This document shows positions 51,933 to 61,325 of a DNA stretch of 64,000 nt, in pieces. Position numbers and translations under genes: made by a program. The DNA is from Clostridiaceae bacterium (GTDB lineage Bacteria; Bacillota; Clostridia; Lachnospirales; Lachnospiraceae), in NCBI GenBank assembly GCA_910575435.1, contig CAJTGI010000005.1, positions 186,001 to 250,000 of the forward strand. The letters are read 5' to 3'. How positions within the stretch are numbered: the first letter of the stretch is position 1; each line of letters begins with the position of its first letter. The notes below the pieces were generated by a model that worked only from the letters and a program-made list of their open reading frames with translations, did not search any database and had not been told where the DNA came from.

Positions 51933-53390
51933 TTATGCCAGCGGCGAATGCTGGTACTCCCTAGTCTGCTCAAAAGCATAGGCAGCCCGAATTATCTTCT
52001 TCTCCTGGAAGCAATCCCCAATCAGCTGCAGACCAATGGGAAGCCCCTTGGAATCCAACCCGCAGGGCAGGGAAATCCCCGGCAAGCCCGCCAGATTCAC
52101 AGAGACAGTATAAATATCTCCCAAATACATCTTAATCGGGTCGCTCAGGCTCTCACCCAGCCTAGGTGCCGTGGTAGGCGCAGCCGGCCCAAGAATCAGG
52201 TCATACTGGGAAAATGCCTTGTCAAACGCCTGCTTAATCAACGCCTTCGTGCGCAGTGCCTTCAAGTAATAAGCATCGTAATACCCGGAACTGAGCACAA
52301 AGGAACCCAGCATAATCCGGCGTTTCGCCTCCGGCCCAAATCCCTCGGACCGGGACTTCTTATACATATTGTGCAGCCCCTCGTAATCGGTAGTTCTGTA
52401 TCCGTATTTCACCCCGTCAAAGCGTGCCAGGTTGGAGCTCGCCTCCGCGCAGGCAATGACATAATATGCGGGAATGGCATACTCCACCAGGCTCAAATCA
52501 AATTCCTCCACCAGGGCACCCTTTTCCTCCAGCACCTTGGCCGCCGCCATGATGGAATCTCGCACCTCGCCATCCAAGCCTTCCCCCAGATAATCCCTAG
52601 GAATGCCAATCTTCATCCCCCTCACGTCTTCTGAGAGAGCAGCAGCGAAGTCATAGTCCTTTCTTTCTACAGAAGTGGAATCTTTTGCATCATGGGAAGC
52701 GATGGCCTCCAGTATCGTGGCGCAATCTGTCACATCCTTCGCCACCGGGCCAATCTGGTCCAAGGAGGAGCCATAGGCAATCAATCCATATCTGGATACC
52801 GTGCCGTAGGTGGGCTTTAGGCCCGTCACGCCGCAGAAGGAACTGGGCTGGCGAATCGATCCGCCCGTATCGGAACCCAAGGCGTAGGAACATTCCTCTG
52901 CCGCCACTGCGGCACAGGAGCCGCCGGAAGATCCCCCCGGCACATGCTCCCCATTCCAGGGATTTCTCGTGGCACCGTAGGCCGACGTCTCCGTGGTGCT
53001 ACCCATGGCGAACTCGTCCATATTCGTCTTTCCCATCACCACCGCCCCGGCTCTCTCCAGATTTGCCACTGCTTCCGCCGTGTATGTGGGCACAAAATTC
53101 CCCAAAATCTTGGAACTGCAGGTAGTGAGCAGTCCCCGGGTGCACATATTGTCCTTCACTGCCACCGGAACCCCCGCCAGAGGGCTATCATACACGCCCT
53201 TCCGAATGCCCTCCTGCACTTTTTCTGCCCGCTCTAATGCCCGCTCTCCGTCCACGGTAACAAAGCCATTTACCTTCTCCTCTTTTGCTGCTGCGGCATC
53301 CAGAGCCGCCTGGACGGCCTCGGTCACGGACACCTCACCCGCCTTGATCTTCTTTCCCAGCGCTACCGCCGTCAAACTCATCAATGACAT
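51933..53390 (-). CDS. gatA: Asp-tRNA(Asn)/Glu-tRNA(Gln) amidotransferase subunit A
   Basis: The 485-residue amidase-signature enzyme supplies ammonia from glutamine. It has the Lys of VAVKDNMCT, GGSSGGSCAAVAA and GSDTGGSIRQP (Ser-cisSer-Lys catalytic set). The order gatC-gatA-gatB is the usual one. Confidence 0.96.
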   Translation of the reverse strand: MSLMSLTAVALGKKIKAGEVSVTEAVQAALDAAAAKEEKVNGFVTVDGERALERAEKVQEGIRKGVYDSPLAGVPVAVKDNMCTRGLLTTCSSKILGNFVPTYTAEAVANLERAGAVVMGKTNMDEFAMGSTTETSAYGATRNPWNGEHVPGGSSGGSCAAVAAEECSYALGSDTGGSIRQPSSFCGVTGLKPTYGTVSRYGLIAYGSSLDQIGPVAKDVTDCATILEAIASHDAKDSTSVERKDYDFAAALSEDVRGMKIGIPRDYLGEGLDGEVRDSIMAAAKVLEEKGALVEEFDLSLVEYAIPAYYVIACAEASSNLARFDGVKYGYRTTDYEGLHNMYKKSRSEGFGPEAKRRIMLGSFVLSSGYYDAYYLKALRTKALIKQAFDKAFSQYDLILGPAAPTTAPRLGESLSDPIKMYLGDIYTVSVNLAGLPGISLPCGLDSKGLPIGLQLIGDCFQEKKIIRAAYAFEQTREYQHSPLA

Positions 53391-53464
53391 GTATAACCTC
53401 TTTTCTGCACTACAAATCTTGCGTTACTGATCCTACTCATTTCCCAGCGCGTGGAACATGCTGG

Positions 53465-53755
53465 TCAGATCGTCTTCGGCACCACAAAAGCGTCTTCCTT
53501 CCGCTCCGGCGCATTCTCTAACGTGGCATCCCTGCCGTCCCCATTTGTCACCTCATCCTCCCGAAACACATTGTTTACCGGAAATACATGGGACATAGGC
53601 TCCACGCCAGAGGTATCCAGCTCATTCAGCTGATCGATATAGTCCAGCATCTCTCCCATATCCTTTTTCGCCTGTTCCTTTTCCTGGCCGTCTAGTTCCA
53701 GCTTCGCCAGAATCCCCACATATTCTATTGTCTCATCAGAAATTATATTCGCCAT
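53465..53755 (-). CDS. gatC: Asp-tRNA(Asn)/Glu-tRNA(Gln) amidotransferase subunit C
   Basis: The 96-residue subunit matches GatC: LAKLELDGQEKEQAKKDMGEMLDYIDQLNELDTSGVEP (seen in parts: LAKLELDGQEKE and LDTSGVEP) followed by VFRED. It bridges GatA and GatB. It is first in the gatCAB run. Confidence 0.93.
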   Translation of the reverse strand: MANIISDETIEYVGILAKLELDGQEKEQAKKDMGEMLDYIDQLNELDTSGVEPMSHVFPVNNVFREDEVTNGDGRDATLENAPERKEDAFVVPKTI

Positions 53756-53858
53756 TCTCTCACCTCATTTCTTCCTGTCCAATTCCTGCGGACAAGCCAT
53801 CCCGTCGCCCACTCTTCCTGACCAGAACCGATCTCCAAGCCATCCACATGGGATGGCA

Positions 53859-54794
53859 CTATCCAAACATTCCGGTAAAGAAGTCGGCAATCGCCTGAAA
53901 AATATCCGCAAAGAAACTTCCCACCTTCTCTAGCAATCCCCCAGTGTCCACCTGGCTGAAATCAATGCCCGAATCCTTCAGCTTGTCATAGATATCCTTC
54001 GCCTGGCTTTTGATGGCGTCCACGTCCACATCCACTTTGGAAACCTTCTCCATCATATCCACGATATTTTCCACATCCTTCTCCGAGATGTCCAAATTCA
54101 AGGCCCTGGCTGAAGATTCCACCGCATCCCTGATATCTTGGGAGGAGGCATCATTCTGGGAAAACACCCTCTCCTTCACAGCGGCAATGAGTTCTGCCGC
54201 TTTCGCTTTGTCCCCCACAGAATCTGCAAGTTCCGCCGTGGTTACCAGTTCGTCCGTGGCAGCGTCCATGATATCCTCGGATATCTCCTGATCCGTCATC
54301 TCCGCATATGCCTTCATCGCCCCCACCAGGGCAGAGGTGCCGGAAATGTTAAAAGGCCCCACCACCGTCACGCTGGCATCTTTCAGCCCTGCAGTAGCCA
54401 AGGCATTGCAGTACATGCTGGAAGTGCAGTAACTGATGTTCTTCGTCTCCACGTCAATGCCGCTGCCTTCCTCCGTCTTCACGATCATCACGGAAGAGAG
54501 GGCGCGCTTGCCAATGACAGAGGCAGCAATGTAATCTCCCAGATAATCATGCTCCTCCTGATTGGTAATCTCCACGGTCTTATAGTCCTCCACATCCTTC
54601 TCCGTGATGCCAAACCCGCTTAATACTGCCGCCTTTTCCTTCTTATTCAAATCTGCTCCAAAGGCAATATACCTGTCAAAACTGGTGTCCTCATCCTCTA
54701 TCACCGCATCTGCCGCCGCCCGCTGCGGCATTGCTCCCATACAGGCAAATGCCAGCAGACCAACCACTAGCCATCCAAATACTCTCTTCCTCAT
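53859..54794 (-). CDS. Secreted DUF1002-family protein
   Basis: The 311-residue protein has a signal peptide (about 1-27, ending AAADA). Its body matches the DUF1002 pattern: FGADLNKKEKAAVLSGFG, SVMIVKTEEGSGIDVET, a central helix-rich domain, and a C-terminal low-complexity amphipathic end (ADIFQAIADFFTGMFG). The role of this family is unknown. GGAGG lies 6 nt before ATG 54794. Confidence 0.75.
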   Translation of the reverse strand: MRKRVFGWLVVGLLAFACMGAMPQRAAADAVIEDEDTSFDRYIAFGADLNKKEKAAVLSGFGITEKDVEDYKTVEITNQEEHDYLGDYIAASVIGKRALSSVMIVKTEEGSGIDVETKNISYCTSSMYCNALATAGLKDASVTVVGPFNISGTSALVGAMKAYAEMTDQEISEDIMDAATDELVTTAELADSVGDKAKAAELIAAVKERVFSQNDASSQDIRDAVESSARALNLDISEKDVENIVDMMEKVSKVDVDVDAIKSQAKDIYDKLKDSGIDFSQVDTGGLLEKVGSFFADIFQAIADFFTGMFG

Positions 54795-54896
54795 AACCAT
54801 CCTCCATTCCTTCCATGCCCTGCAAACTCCAATGCGCAAATCATGCGCCGTGCCCCAGGACAAGATTTTCCACCTGGCACCTTTTTTACCAAAGAT

Positions 54897-54923
54897 AGCC
54901 AGAGCCCCAATGAAACTCTGGCT
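54897..54923 (-). terminator. Hairpin after dapL
   Basis: AGCCAGAG and CTCTGGCT (8 bp) just downstream of the dapL stop; the U tract is weak, so efficiency is uncertain. Confidence 0.5.
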
Positions 54924-54936
54924 GCACGCTCCGCCA

Positions 54937-56157
54937 TCATGCCTTTCCGGCCTTGATTCTCTCCATGGCTTTCACCGTGTTCTCCGCACTGCCAAAGGCC
55001 GTCAGGCGGAAATATCCCTCCCCGCTGGGGCCAAAGCCAGAGCCAGGCGTTCCCACGATATTCAGCTCCTCCAGCAGATAATCAAAGAAATCCCAGGACT
55101 TCATGCCCTCAGGCGTCTTCATCCAGATGTAGGGCGCATCCACGCCGCCATATACATCATATCCTGCGCCGATCAGCCCCTCCCGGATCACCTTCGCATT
55201 GTTCATGTAATAGGCGATCTGCTCTCCTGTCTGCTTCCTGCCCTCCGGGCTATAGACAGCGGCCCCCGCCGCCTGGATAATGTAGGGCGCGCCGTTGAAT
55301 TTCGTGCCATGCCGCCTTGCCCACAGGGCATGGAGAGATACCCCGCCGCATTTCAATGCCTTGGGCACCACGGTAAATCCCAGGCGGGTACCGGTAAATC
55401 CCGCATTCTTAGAAAAACTGCGAATCTCAATGGCACATGCCTCGGCCCCCTGGCACTGATAAATCGAATGGGGCACATTCTCAGAAGTAATATATGCCTC
55501 ATAAGCCCCATCGTAGATAATCACTGCCCCCACCTTCAATGCATAATCAACCCAGACCTGAAGCTGCTCCGTAGTCAAAGTCGTTCCCGTAGGATTGTTA
55601 GGAAAGCACAGATATATTACGTCCGGCGTCTCCCGGGGAAGTTCTGGAACAAAGCCATTCTCGCTAGTGCAGGGCATGTAGATTACGCCGGACCATTTCT
55701 CCGCAGCCTCATCATACGCTCCCGTGCGCCCCGACATGGCATTGGAATCCACATACACCGGATACACTGGATCCGTCACCGCAATTTTCGTATCCTCCGC
55801 AAATATATCTACAATATTGCCGGAATCGCTCTTCGCGCCATCGCTGACAAATATCTCGTCAGCGGAAATATCGCATCCCCTGGCTTTATAATCATTTTCT
55901 ACAATGGCATTGCGCAAAAATTCATAGCCTAAATCCGGCGCATAGCCCATAAAGGTCTCCTGCCTGGACATCTCGTCCACTGCGCTATGTAGCCGTTCAA
56001 TCACGGCCGGACAGAGAGGAAGGGTCACATCGCCGATTCCCATGCGAATGATTTCCTTGTCTGGGTTCGCTGAAGAATACTCCCCAACCTTCTTTCCAAT
56101 CGTAGAAAAAAGATAACTCCCCGGCAACTTCAAATAATTCTCGTTAATCCTAAACAT
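54937..56157 (-). CDS. dapL: LL-diaminopimelate aminotransferase
   Basis: The 406-residue class I/II aminotransferase converts tetrahydrodipicolinate directly to LL-DAP for lysine and peptidoglycan. It has the PLP-lysine motif [15 protein letters not shown] and CFPNNPTGT. DapL is the hallmark of the aminotransferase route found in Clostridia. It has a clear promoter. Confidence 0.95.
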   Translation of the reverse strand: MFRINENYLKLPGSYLFSTIGKKVGEYSSANPDKEIIRMGIGDVTLPLCPAVIERLHSAVDEMSRQETFMGYAPDLGYEFLRNAIVENDYKARGCDISADEIFVSDGAKSDSGNIVDIFAEDTKIAVTDPVYPVYVDSNAMSGRTGAYDEAAEKWSGVIYMPCTSENGFVPELPRETPDVIYLCFPNNPTGTTLTTEQLQVWVDYALKVGAVIIYDGAYEAYITSENVPHSIYQCQGAEACAIEIRSFSKNAGFTGTRLGFTVVPKALKCGGVSLHALWARRHGTKFNGAPYIIQAAGAAVYSPEGRKQTGEQIAYYMNNAKVIREGLIGAGYDVYGGVDAPYIWMKTPEGMKSWDFFDYLLEELNIVGTPGSGFGPSGEGYFRLTAFGSAENTVKAMERIKAGKA

Positions 56158-56200
56158 CTGTCAGTCCTCCAATCATTCTGTCAACCACTTTTTCATAAAT

Positions 56201-56229
56201 ATTTTACACGAAAGATATGGGGATTGCAA
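56201..56229 (-). promoter_or_regulatory. Promoter of dapL
   Basis: TTGCAA (56229-56224), 17 nt and TAAAAT (56206-56201) on the minus strand, 44 bp before the dapL start. Confidence 0.7.
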
Positions 56230-56254
56230 GCAAAAGAAAGCCCGTGCGCGCCTT

Positions 56255-56617
56255 TCACCCAGCGAGCCGGTCAACGGCTTGGGAAGCGTCTGCTTGAAAA
56301 TAAATGTCTTTTCCCTTATTGCTCTCATACATGAAATCTTTCAAAGGCTTGCTGGTATACTTAGAAAAATCGCCATATATTGCAAATCTCACACCATAAT
56401 TAATAAATTTCTGCAATATCTCTCCCGCCAGGCAAGTGCTTAAAATGAAAAAATCCTCCACTATGGCTCCCTTGTTTATGGCAATATTCGTACATCTCGT
56501 CTCATACTTCACGGTCATAATCAGGTCCAGGGCAGACTGGACATCTGTAATCACCAGTTCGTCACTGTCTACGACCGCAACCTCCACATTATTTTTTCTA
56601 ACAACCTCAGTTTTCAT
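56255..56617 (-). CDS. DUF4180-family protein
   Basis: The 120-residue protein fits the DUF4180 pattern: an opening VVDSDELVITDVQSALDLIMTVKYETRC, INKGAIVEDFFILSTCLAGEILQKFINYGVRFAIYGDFSKYTSKPLKDFMYES (parts: VEDFFILST and GVRFAIYGDFS). The function is unknown. AGGAGG is 6 nt before the ATG. It follows the deacetylase gene in the same direction and stands before the dapL promoter. Confidence 0.72.
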   Translation of the reverse strand: MKTEVVRKNNVEVAVVDSDELVITDVQSALDLIMTVKYETRCTNIAINKGAIVEDFFILSTCLAGEILQKFINYGVRFAIYGDFSKYTSKPLKDFMYESNKGKDIYFQADASQAVDRLAG

Positions 56618-56689
56618 CTTCTACCTCCTTCACCATTGTTATTTGTTCACGACCCAATCTCCCATCCAACTTCCGAATGCCCGACACGG

Positions 56690-58096
56690 CTATCTCGTAA
56701 ATCGGCTATAGGTTTTCCCCGGGGACATGCCGCCCCGGTAAGCCGCCAACTCGGTCACCGTCACCAGCTGGTACCCCCTTGCCTTCAACGTCCTGATAAT
56801 CGAATCTGCGGCTCTGGCCGTGGGCAGATGCAGGTCGTGCATCAGCACCACGTCTCCGTCCCGGGCTCTCTGCAACACGCACCGAATCGTGGCAGAAGTG
56901 CTTCTAGTCTTCCAGTCCAGGGTGTCAATAGACCAGAGGATCACCGGCATCCCCGCAGCCTTGCAGACAGCGGGATTGATGCTTCCCCCTGGCGGACGCA
57001 TGATTCGAATATCCCTCCCAATCTGCGCCCTCACCACCCGATTGGTCTGGTCCAGCACGGACTTCACCTGCCGGGGAGAGAGCCTGGTAAGCTTATTGTG
57101 GCTGTATGTATGGTTTCCAATCTCGCACCCTAGGGCCGCTGCCCGCCTGACGCTTCCCGGGTAGCGTCCCACGCTGCCCCCCACCACGAAAAACGTGGCC
57201 CGGGCCTTATATTTCTTCAGCGCGCGAAGCACTATGGGCGTGTGGGGGGAAGGGCCGTCGTCGTAAGTCAGGGCAATCATTTTCCTTCTCCCGTCAATGG
57301 CCATCTGGCTCGCGGCACTGCTCTCGCCGCCCCGCCCGCCGGCATCATCCCTGGCTCGTACCTTGTAGGTATAGAACTTTCCGCCCCTCCGCCTCTTGTC
57401 TGTGTAAGAATTTTTCGTTCCCTTCACAGTGGCGATCACCTGATATCTGCCCTTGGCCTCATTCTTTCTCAGGATTTGATAGCGGTCCGCTCCCTTGACC
57501 CTCTTCCAGCGCAGCACAAGCTTCCGGGAGCCGGACAGATTTGAAATCCTCCTCAGACGGACTTTATTCAGAGAACGCCCCTTTACCGTCTCACTGGAAG
57601 AATAGGCGCCATATTCTCCAGAATATACCTTCAGACGATAGTAGTATGCCCTTCCAGGTATGCGTTTTCTATCTGTGTAGCGGCATTTCTCCCCATCCGT
57701 TTTGTAAATCCGGCGAAATCCTCCAGATTTCTTTTCGCTCCGGTAGAGCACATACTCTTCCCCGCCGTCTATTTCATCCCAGCAGAGCAAAATCCTGCCA
57801 TCGGGCCTAGATGCCGCCATCAATACCGGCTCTTCCATCTCGTTCTCATCCAGCCCATCCGGCGTCTCCTTGTTCTCCTCCTGACCTTCCTGAACGGCGC
57901 CGCACTCCTTCTGAACCATCCTCTGCCCCTGCCATCGGCCGCCGTCCCATTCCGCCGACTTCCCCCGCTTGACGCTGACGGACTTTTCTGCCGAAGCGGC
58001 TGGAGATTCCCAGAATGAGGCGCACATTATCAAAATGCCAGCAAGGAAAGCCATTCTTGCAATCCTTCCCAACCCTTTAAATATTTTCTTCTCCAT
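56690..58096 (-). CDS. Secreted polysaccharide deacetylase with two fibronectin type III-like repeats
   Basis: The 468-residue protein has a signal peptide (about 1-36), an acidic/charged linker, two FN3-like repeats (ILLCWDEIDGGEEYVLYRS... and VLRWKRVKGADRYQILRKN..., about 100-250) and a NodB domain (about 275-455). The NodB motifs are TYDDGPS (motif 1, metal-binding Asp), HTYSH (His ligands), RPPGGS, IDTLDW and VLMHD. It probably deacetylates chitin, peptidoglycan or another amino polysaccharide at the surface. ATG 58096 is taken as the start. Confidence 0.9.
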   Translation of the reverse strand: MEKKIFKGLGRIARMAFLAGILIMCASFWESPAASAEKSVSVKRGKSAEWDGGRWQGQRMVQKECGAVQEGQEENKETPDGLDENEMEEPVLMAASRPDGRILLCWDEIDGGEEYVLYRSEKKSGGFRRIYKTDGEKCRYTDRKRIPGRAYYYRLKVYSGEYGAYSSSETVKGRSLNKVRLRRISNLSGSRKLVLRWKRVKGADRYQILRKNEAKGRYQVIATVKGTKNSYTDKRRRGGKFYTYKVRARDDAGGRGGESSAASQMAIDGRRKMIALTYDDGPSPHTPIVLRALKKYKARATFFVVGGSVGRYPGSVRRAAALGCEIGNHTYSHNKLTRLSPRQVKSVLDQTNRVVRAQIGRDIRIMRPPGGSINPAVCKAAGMPVILWSIDTLDWKTRSTSATIRCVLQRARDGDVVLMHDLHLPTARAADSIIRTLKARGYQLVTVTELAAYRGGMSPGKTYSRFTR

Positions 58097-58128
58097 CAAT
58101 GCCCATTCCTTTTCGTATTGCCACCATA

Positions 58129-59904
58129 CTATTCACAATGATTCATTCCGTCCTGGGACAGGCCGTATGGCTCCACCTTCTCTGCAATCTCGTCATGCAG
58201 CCTCTGCCGCAGGCTCTGAATATAGCCAAAGACCTCTTCCAGAGCCACCATCTCTTTCACGGACTTATCCCTAGTGGCTATCTCCACCGCATGTTCCTTG
58301 AGATTCCTAGGGCTCACCACCACCCGCACGGGCACGCCAAGAAGGTCCGCATCAGAGAACATCGCCCCGGGACGCACGCTCTCCCGGTCGTCGTAAATCA
58401 CTTCCACGCCCGCGTCCAGCAACTCCCCATACAGCCTGTCAGCCACCGCCTTGGTCTCCTCATCGTCTGCCCTAAGGCAACAGATATGCACCTCCCAGGG
58501 AGCAACAGAAATAGGCCAGATGGGACCATACTCATCGTGGTACGCCTCGCAGATGGAAGCCGCCAGCCGCCCTACGCCAATCCCGTAGCATCCCATGATA
58601 GGATAGTGAAGCTGTCCATTCTCGTCCGTATACTGCATGCCCATGGTCTCTGTATATTTGGTGCCCAACTGGAAAATGTTGCCGACCTCGATGCCCCGCT
58701 TGATGGTGATGGCTTTCTTCCCGCAGCAGGGACACACGCTGCCTTCCTGAATCTTGGAGATATCCACATACTCTGCCTTCTCCAAATCCCTCTCCAGATT
58801 TAGCCCCGTATAATGGTACCCATCCCTGTTGGCTCCCGCCACCAGGTTTTCAATTCCCCTTAAGCTCACATCCAGATAATATTCTACTTCCGTAGAGATA
58901 TCATAGGGGCCAATATACCCTGCCACCAGAGGATCATCCTCCGTGATTTCTGCCGTATGTATTTCCTCCCCCACGATATTGCGCAGCTTGGTCTCATTGA
59001 CTTCGTAATCCCCCCGCACAAAGGCAACCACGAACTTATCATCTGCATTTTTCTGATACACCACTGCCTTGCAGGAAAGTTTCTCATCGCTCTTCAGATA
59101 ATGGCACACCTCCTCGATGGTCTTACACTCCGGCGTCTCCACGCACTGCAAGGACGCCACTGCGCCGGGATTGTCATTTGCCATCTTGTTCTCTGCCGCC
59201 TCCATATTGGCCCGATAGCCGCAGGCGTCGCAGAGCACGATGGAATCCTCCCCCACAGGGGTGAGAAGCATATACTCATGGGAAATATTCCCCCCCATCA
59301 TGCCGGAATCCGAGGCCACCGTGACCACCTCCGGAATGCCCGCCTTCTGGAAAATGCGGTTGTACGCCACATAGCATCTGTCATAATACTTCTCCAAATC
59401 CTCCTGGGAGGTGTGGAAGGAATAGGCATCCTTCATCGTAAACTCCCGCACCCGGATCATGCCTGCCCTTGGCCTGGCCTCATCTCGGAACTTTCTCTGG
59501 ATCTGATAGATCATAAAGGGATACTTGGCGTAGGACTGGGCATACTCCCGCACCAGATGCACAGCCGCCTCCTCATGGGTCATGGCCAGCACCATGCGGG
59601 ACTGATTCCTGTCCTTGAAGCGCAAAAGCTCATTTCCCACGCTCTCATATCTGCCGGACTCATCCCACAGATCCGCAGGCAGCACCACCGGAAATAGCAC
59701 CTCCTGTCCGTCAATGGCATCCATCTCCGTGCGGATAATCCGCTCAATCTTGGCAGTAATCCTCTTCAATGCCGGATACTCTGAAAAAATGCCGTTTCCC
59801 ACATTCTTCATATAGCCCCCCCGCACCATCAGGGCGTGGCTGTCAATCACGCAATCTGCCGGCTTCTCCTTAAATCTTGACCCAATCAGTTTTTCTAATT
59901 TCAT
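58129..59904 (-). CDS. proS: Prolyl-tRNA synthetase
   Basis: The 591-residue class II synthetase has the PROS bacterial architecture: motif 1 near MVRGGYMKNVGNGIFSEYP, the class II core with RDEARPRAGMIRVREFTMKDAYSFH, the central INS editing domain, and anticodon-binding end (VEVIYDDRESVRPG, quoted as YDDRESVRPG). A proline T-box in the leader (60111-60410) should raise expression when tRNA-Pro is uncharged. AGGA is 9 nt before the ATG. An extra repeat-flanked insert lies between the T-box and the gene. Confidence 0.96.
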   Translation of the reverse strand: MKLEKLIGSRFKEKPADCVIDSHALMVRGGYMKNVGNGIFSEYPALKRITAKIERIIRTEMDAIDGQEVLFPVVLPADLWDESGRYESVGNELLRFKDRNQSRMVLAMTHEEAAVHLVREYAQSYAKYPFMIYQIQRKFRDEARPRAGMIRVREFTMKDAYSFHTSQEDLEKYYDRCYVAYNRIFQKAGIPEVVTVASDSGMMGGNISHEYMLLTPVGEDSIVLCDACGYRANMEAAENKMANDNPGAVASLQCVETPECKTIEEVCHYLKSDEKLSCKAVVYQKNADDKFVVAFVRGDYEVNETKLRNIVGEEIHTAEITEDDPLVAGYIGPYDISTEVEYYLDVSLRGIENLVAGANRDGYHYTGLNLERDLEKAEYVDISKIQEGSVCPCCGKKAITIKRGIEVGNIFQLGTKYTETMGMQYTDENGQLHYPIMGCYGIGVGRLAASICEAYHDEYGPIWPISVAPWEVHICCLRADDEETKAVADRLYGELLDAGVEVIYDDRESVRPGAMFSDADLLGVPVRVVVSPRNLKEHAVEIATRDKSVKEMVALEEVFGYIQSLRQRLHDEIAEKVEPYGLSQDGMNHCE

Positions 59905-59921
59905 ATGCTCTCTTCCTTTCT

Positions 59922-60101
59922 GTTCACTCGGCTTTACACTGACATGTCGCTTTCTATCAAACTGTAAAAGCCGATTGCTTCGTGCTTCGCACTGCCCGCA
60001 ATCGCCACCAATATTCGCAATCCGGGCTACCGCCCTACTTGCTCATATTGGTGGTGCGCCAAGTGTCCAAGCATGTAGCATGCTCGTTCACTCGGCTTTA
60101 C
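59922..60101. repeat. 164-bp insert in the proS leader bounded by a 16-bp direct repeat
   Basis: GTTCACTCGGCTTTAC occurs at 59922-59937 and again at 60086-60101, exactly. Between them are inverted repeats CGATTGC/GCAATCG (with GTGCTTCGCAC inside) and CACCAATAT/ATATTGGTG. The arrangement resembles an insertion with a target duplication or a recombined repeat; it codes for nothing. Confidence 0.6.
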
Positions 60102-60110
60102 TTTTACAAT

Positions 60111-60410
60111 AAGAAAGCCCCAAATAGAATATCCATTCCATTTAGGGCGAATCAACTCCGCGGTACCACCTAATTTCAGGCCATGCCTGCTCTCTGGACC
60201 AGCAATCACTAATCTGCCCATGATAACGGGGGCTGCCGTTGGAATTTCCGCAATACCCATATGCGCTTCCCTTCCAAAACTCCGAGACGGGTTCGGGCAA
60301 TTTCCATCAAAGCCTCGCACCAACCGGCTTCTCTCTGGGGACTTCCACTGTCCTACTGGCTCTCTTCCACGTCTTTGCGCTATCGCAACTGCGCTTCCTC
60401 TTTTCAAGGA
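60111..60410 (-). ncRNA. Proline-specific T-box leader of proS
   Basis: On the minus strand the T-box sequence AGGTGGTACCGCGGAG (60171-60156) precedes a rho-independent terminator, GCCCTAAATGGAAT...ATTCTATTTGGGGC followed by TTTCTT (60148-60111). Stem I lies upstream with AGAGAGAAGCC/GGTTGGTG and a specifier-like GAACCCG (CCC = Pro). This matches the class of Firmicutes T-boxes in which uncharged tRNA-Pro stabilises the antiterminator. Confidence 0.9.
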
Positions 60411-60427
60411 ACCACAAGTTTTTTCAA

Positions 60428-60456
60428 ATTATAACAAACACTCCCCCATTTGTAAA
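60428..60456 (-). promoter_or_regulatory. Promoter of the proS transcript
   Basis: TTTACA (60456-60451), 17 nt and TATAAT (60433-60428) on the minus strand; the RNA begins near 60421, at the start of the T-box leader. Confidence 0.8.
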
Positions 60457-60479
60457 GGTGTATTTTCCATCCATCGCCC

Positions 60480-60508
60480 TAGCCACAAAATACATATTGT
60501 GATATACT
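60480..60508 (+). promoter_or_regulatory. Weak promoter candidate of the HAD phosphatase gene
   Basis: TAGCCA, 17 nt and TATACT on the plus strand, 46 bp before the ATG. The -35 is poor; the -10 is good. Confidence 0.5.
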
Positions 60509-60554
60509 CTATGCCAACCCTTTAGACAAGCAAACATTTACGGAGGTAAGAAAA

Positions 60555-61325
60555 ATGGTCAAAGCCATCTTTTTTGACATCGACGGAACCCTGCTCTCCC
60601 ATCAGAGCGGCACCGTTCCCTTAAGCGCAAGATCCGCCATCTTCCAATTAAGGGAAAAGGGCATCAAACTCTTTACGGCAACAGGACGCCATATCAATGA
60701 AATTGAAAGACTGCCCGTGGGCGACTTGCCCTTTGACGGCTACATCACATTAAATGGACAAATCTGCCTAGATTCTAACAGGACAGTATTATATGATGCC
60801 CCCATTTCCACGGAAGATACGGAAAGGATGGCCTCCATCTTCGAGAAGAAAGAAATCCCTGTCTTAATGATTGAAGCAGACAGGATGTACATTAATTTCA
60901 TAAATTCCACAGTCCGCGCCACGCAAAAAGCAATTTCCACCCCACTTCCAGAAATCGGAACCTATACGGGAAACAAGGTATACCAATACATCGTCTACGG
61001 CGATGAAAAGGATGTCCATGCCCTTACCGAACAACTGTCATGGTGCAAAATGAGCCAGTGGAATCCCCATGCCTTTGACATCATTCCCCTAAAAGGTGGA
61101 AAAATTGCTGGCATACAGCATATCTTGAAGCATTTCGGGCTGCAGTCCCAGGAAGCCATGGCCTTTGGAGACGGCGACAATGACATAGAAATGCTGCACC
61201 ATGTCGGTATCGGCGTAGCCATGGGAAATGCAAATGACGCAGTAAAGCGGCATGCGGATTACTTGACTGCTGACATCGATCAGGATGGCGTAAAGAAGGC
61301 ATTGGAATTTTACGGGATACTGTAG
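60555..61325 (+). CDS. Cof-type HAD hydrolase
   Basis: The 256-residue enzyme has the HAD motifs FFDIDGTLLS (residues 6-15), TATGRH, the type IIB cap, and FGDGDNDIEMLHHVGIGVAMGNA near the C terminus. It likely dephosphorylates a sugar phosphate or a cofactor; specificity is unknown. GGAGG is 8 nt before the ATG. It converges on folP with a 16-bp overlap of coding ends. Confidence 0.92.
   Translation: MVKAIFFDIDGTLLSHQSGTVPLSARSAIFQLREKGIKLFTATGRHINEIERLPVGDLPFDGYITLNGQICLDSNRTVLYDAPISTEDTERMASIFEKKEIPVLMIEADRMYINFINSTVRATQKAISTPLPEIGTYTGNKVYQYIVYGDEKDVHALTEQLSWCKMSQWNPHAFDIIPLKGGKIAGIQHILKHFGLQSQEAMAFGDGDNDIEMLHHVGIGVAMGNANDAVKRHADYLTADIDQDGVKKALEFYGIL

Noticed and set aside
51804-52634. 276-codon plus-strand frame over gatA
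   Set aside because: Antisense to gatA, no ribosome site, no domain.
59922-60101. Insertion sequence
   Set aside because: No transposase and no terminal inverted repeats; only a direct repeat and small internal palindromes.
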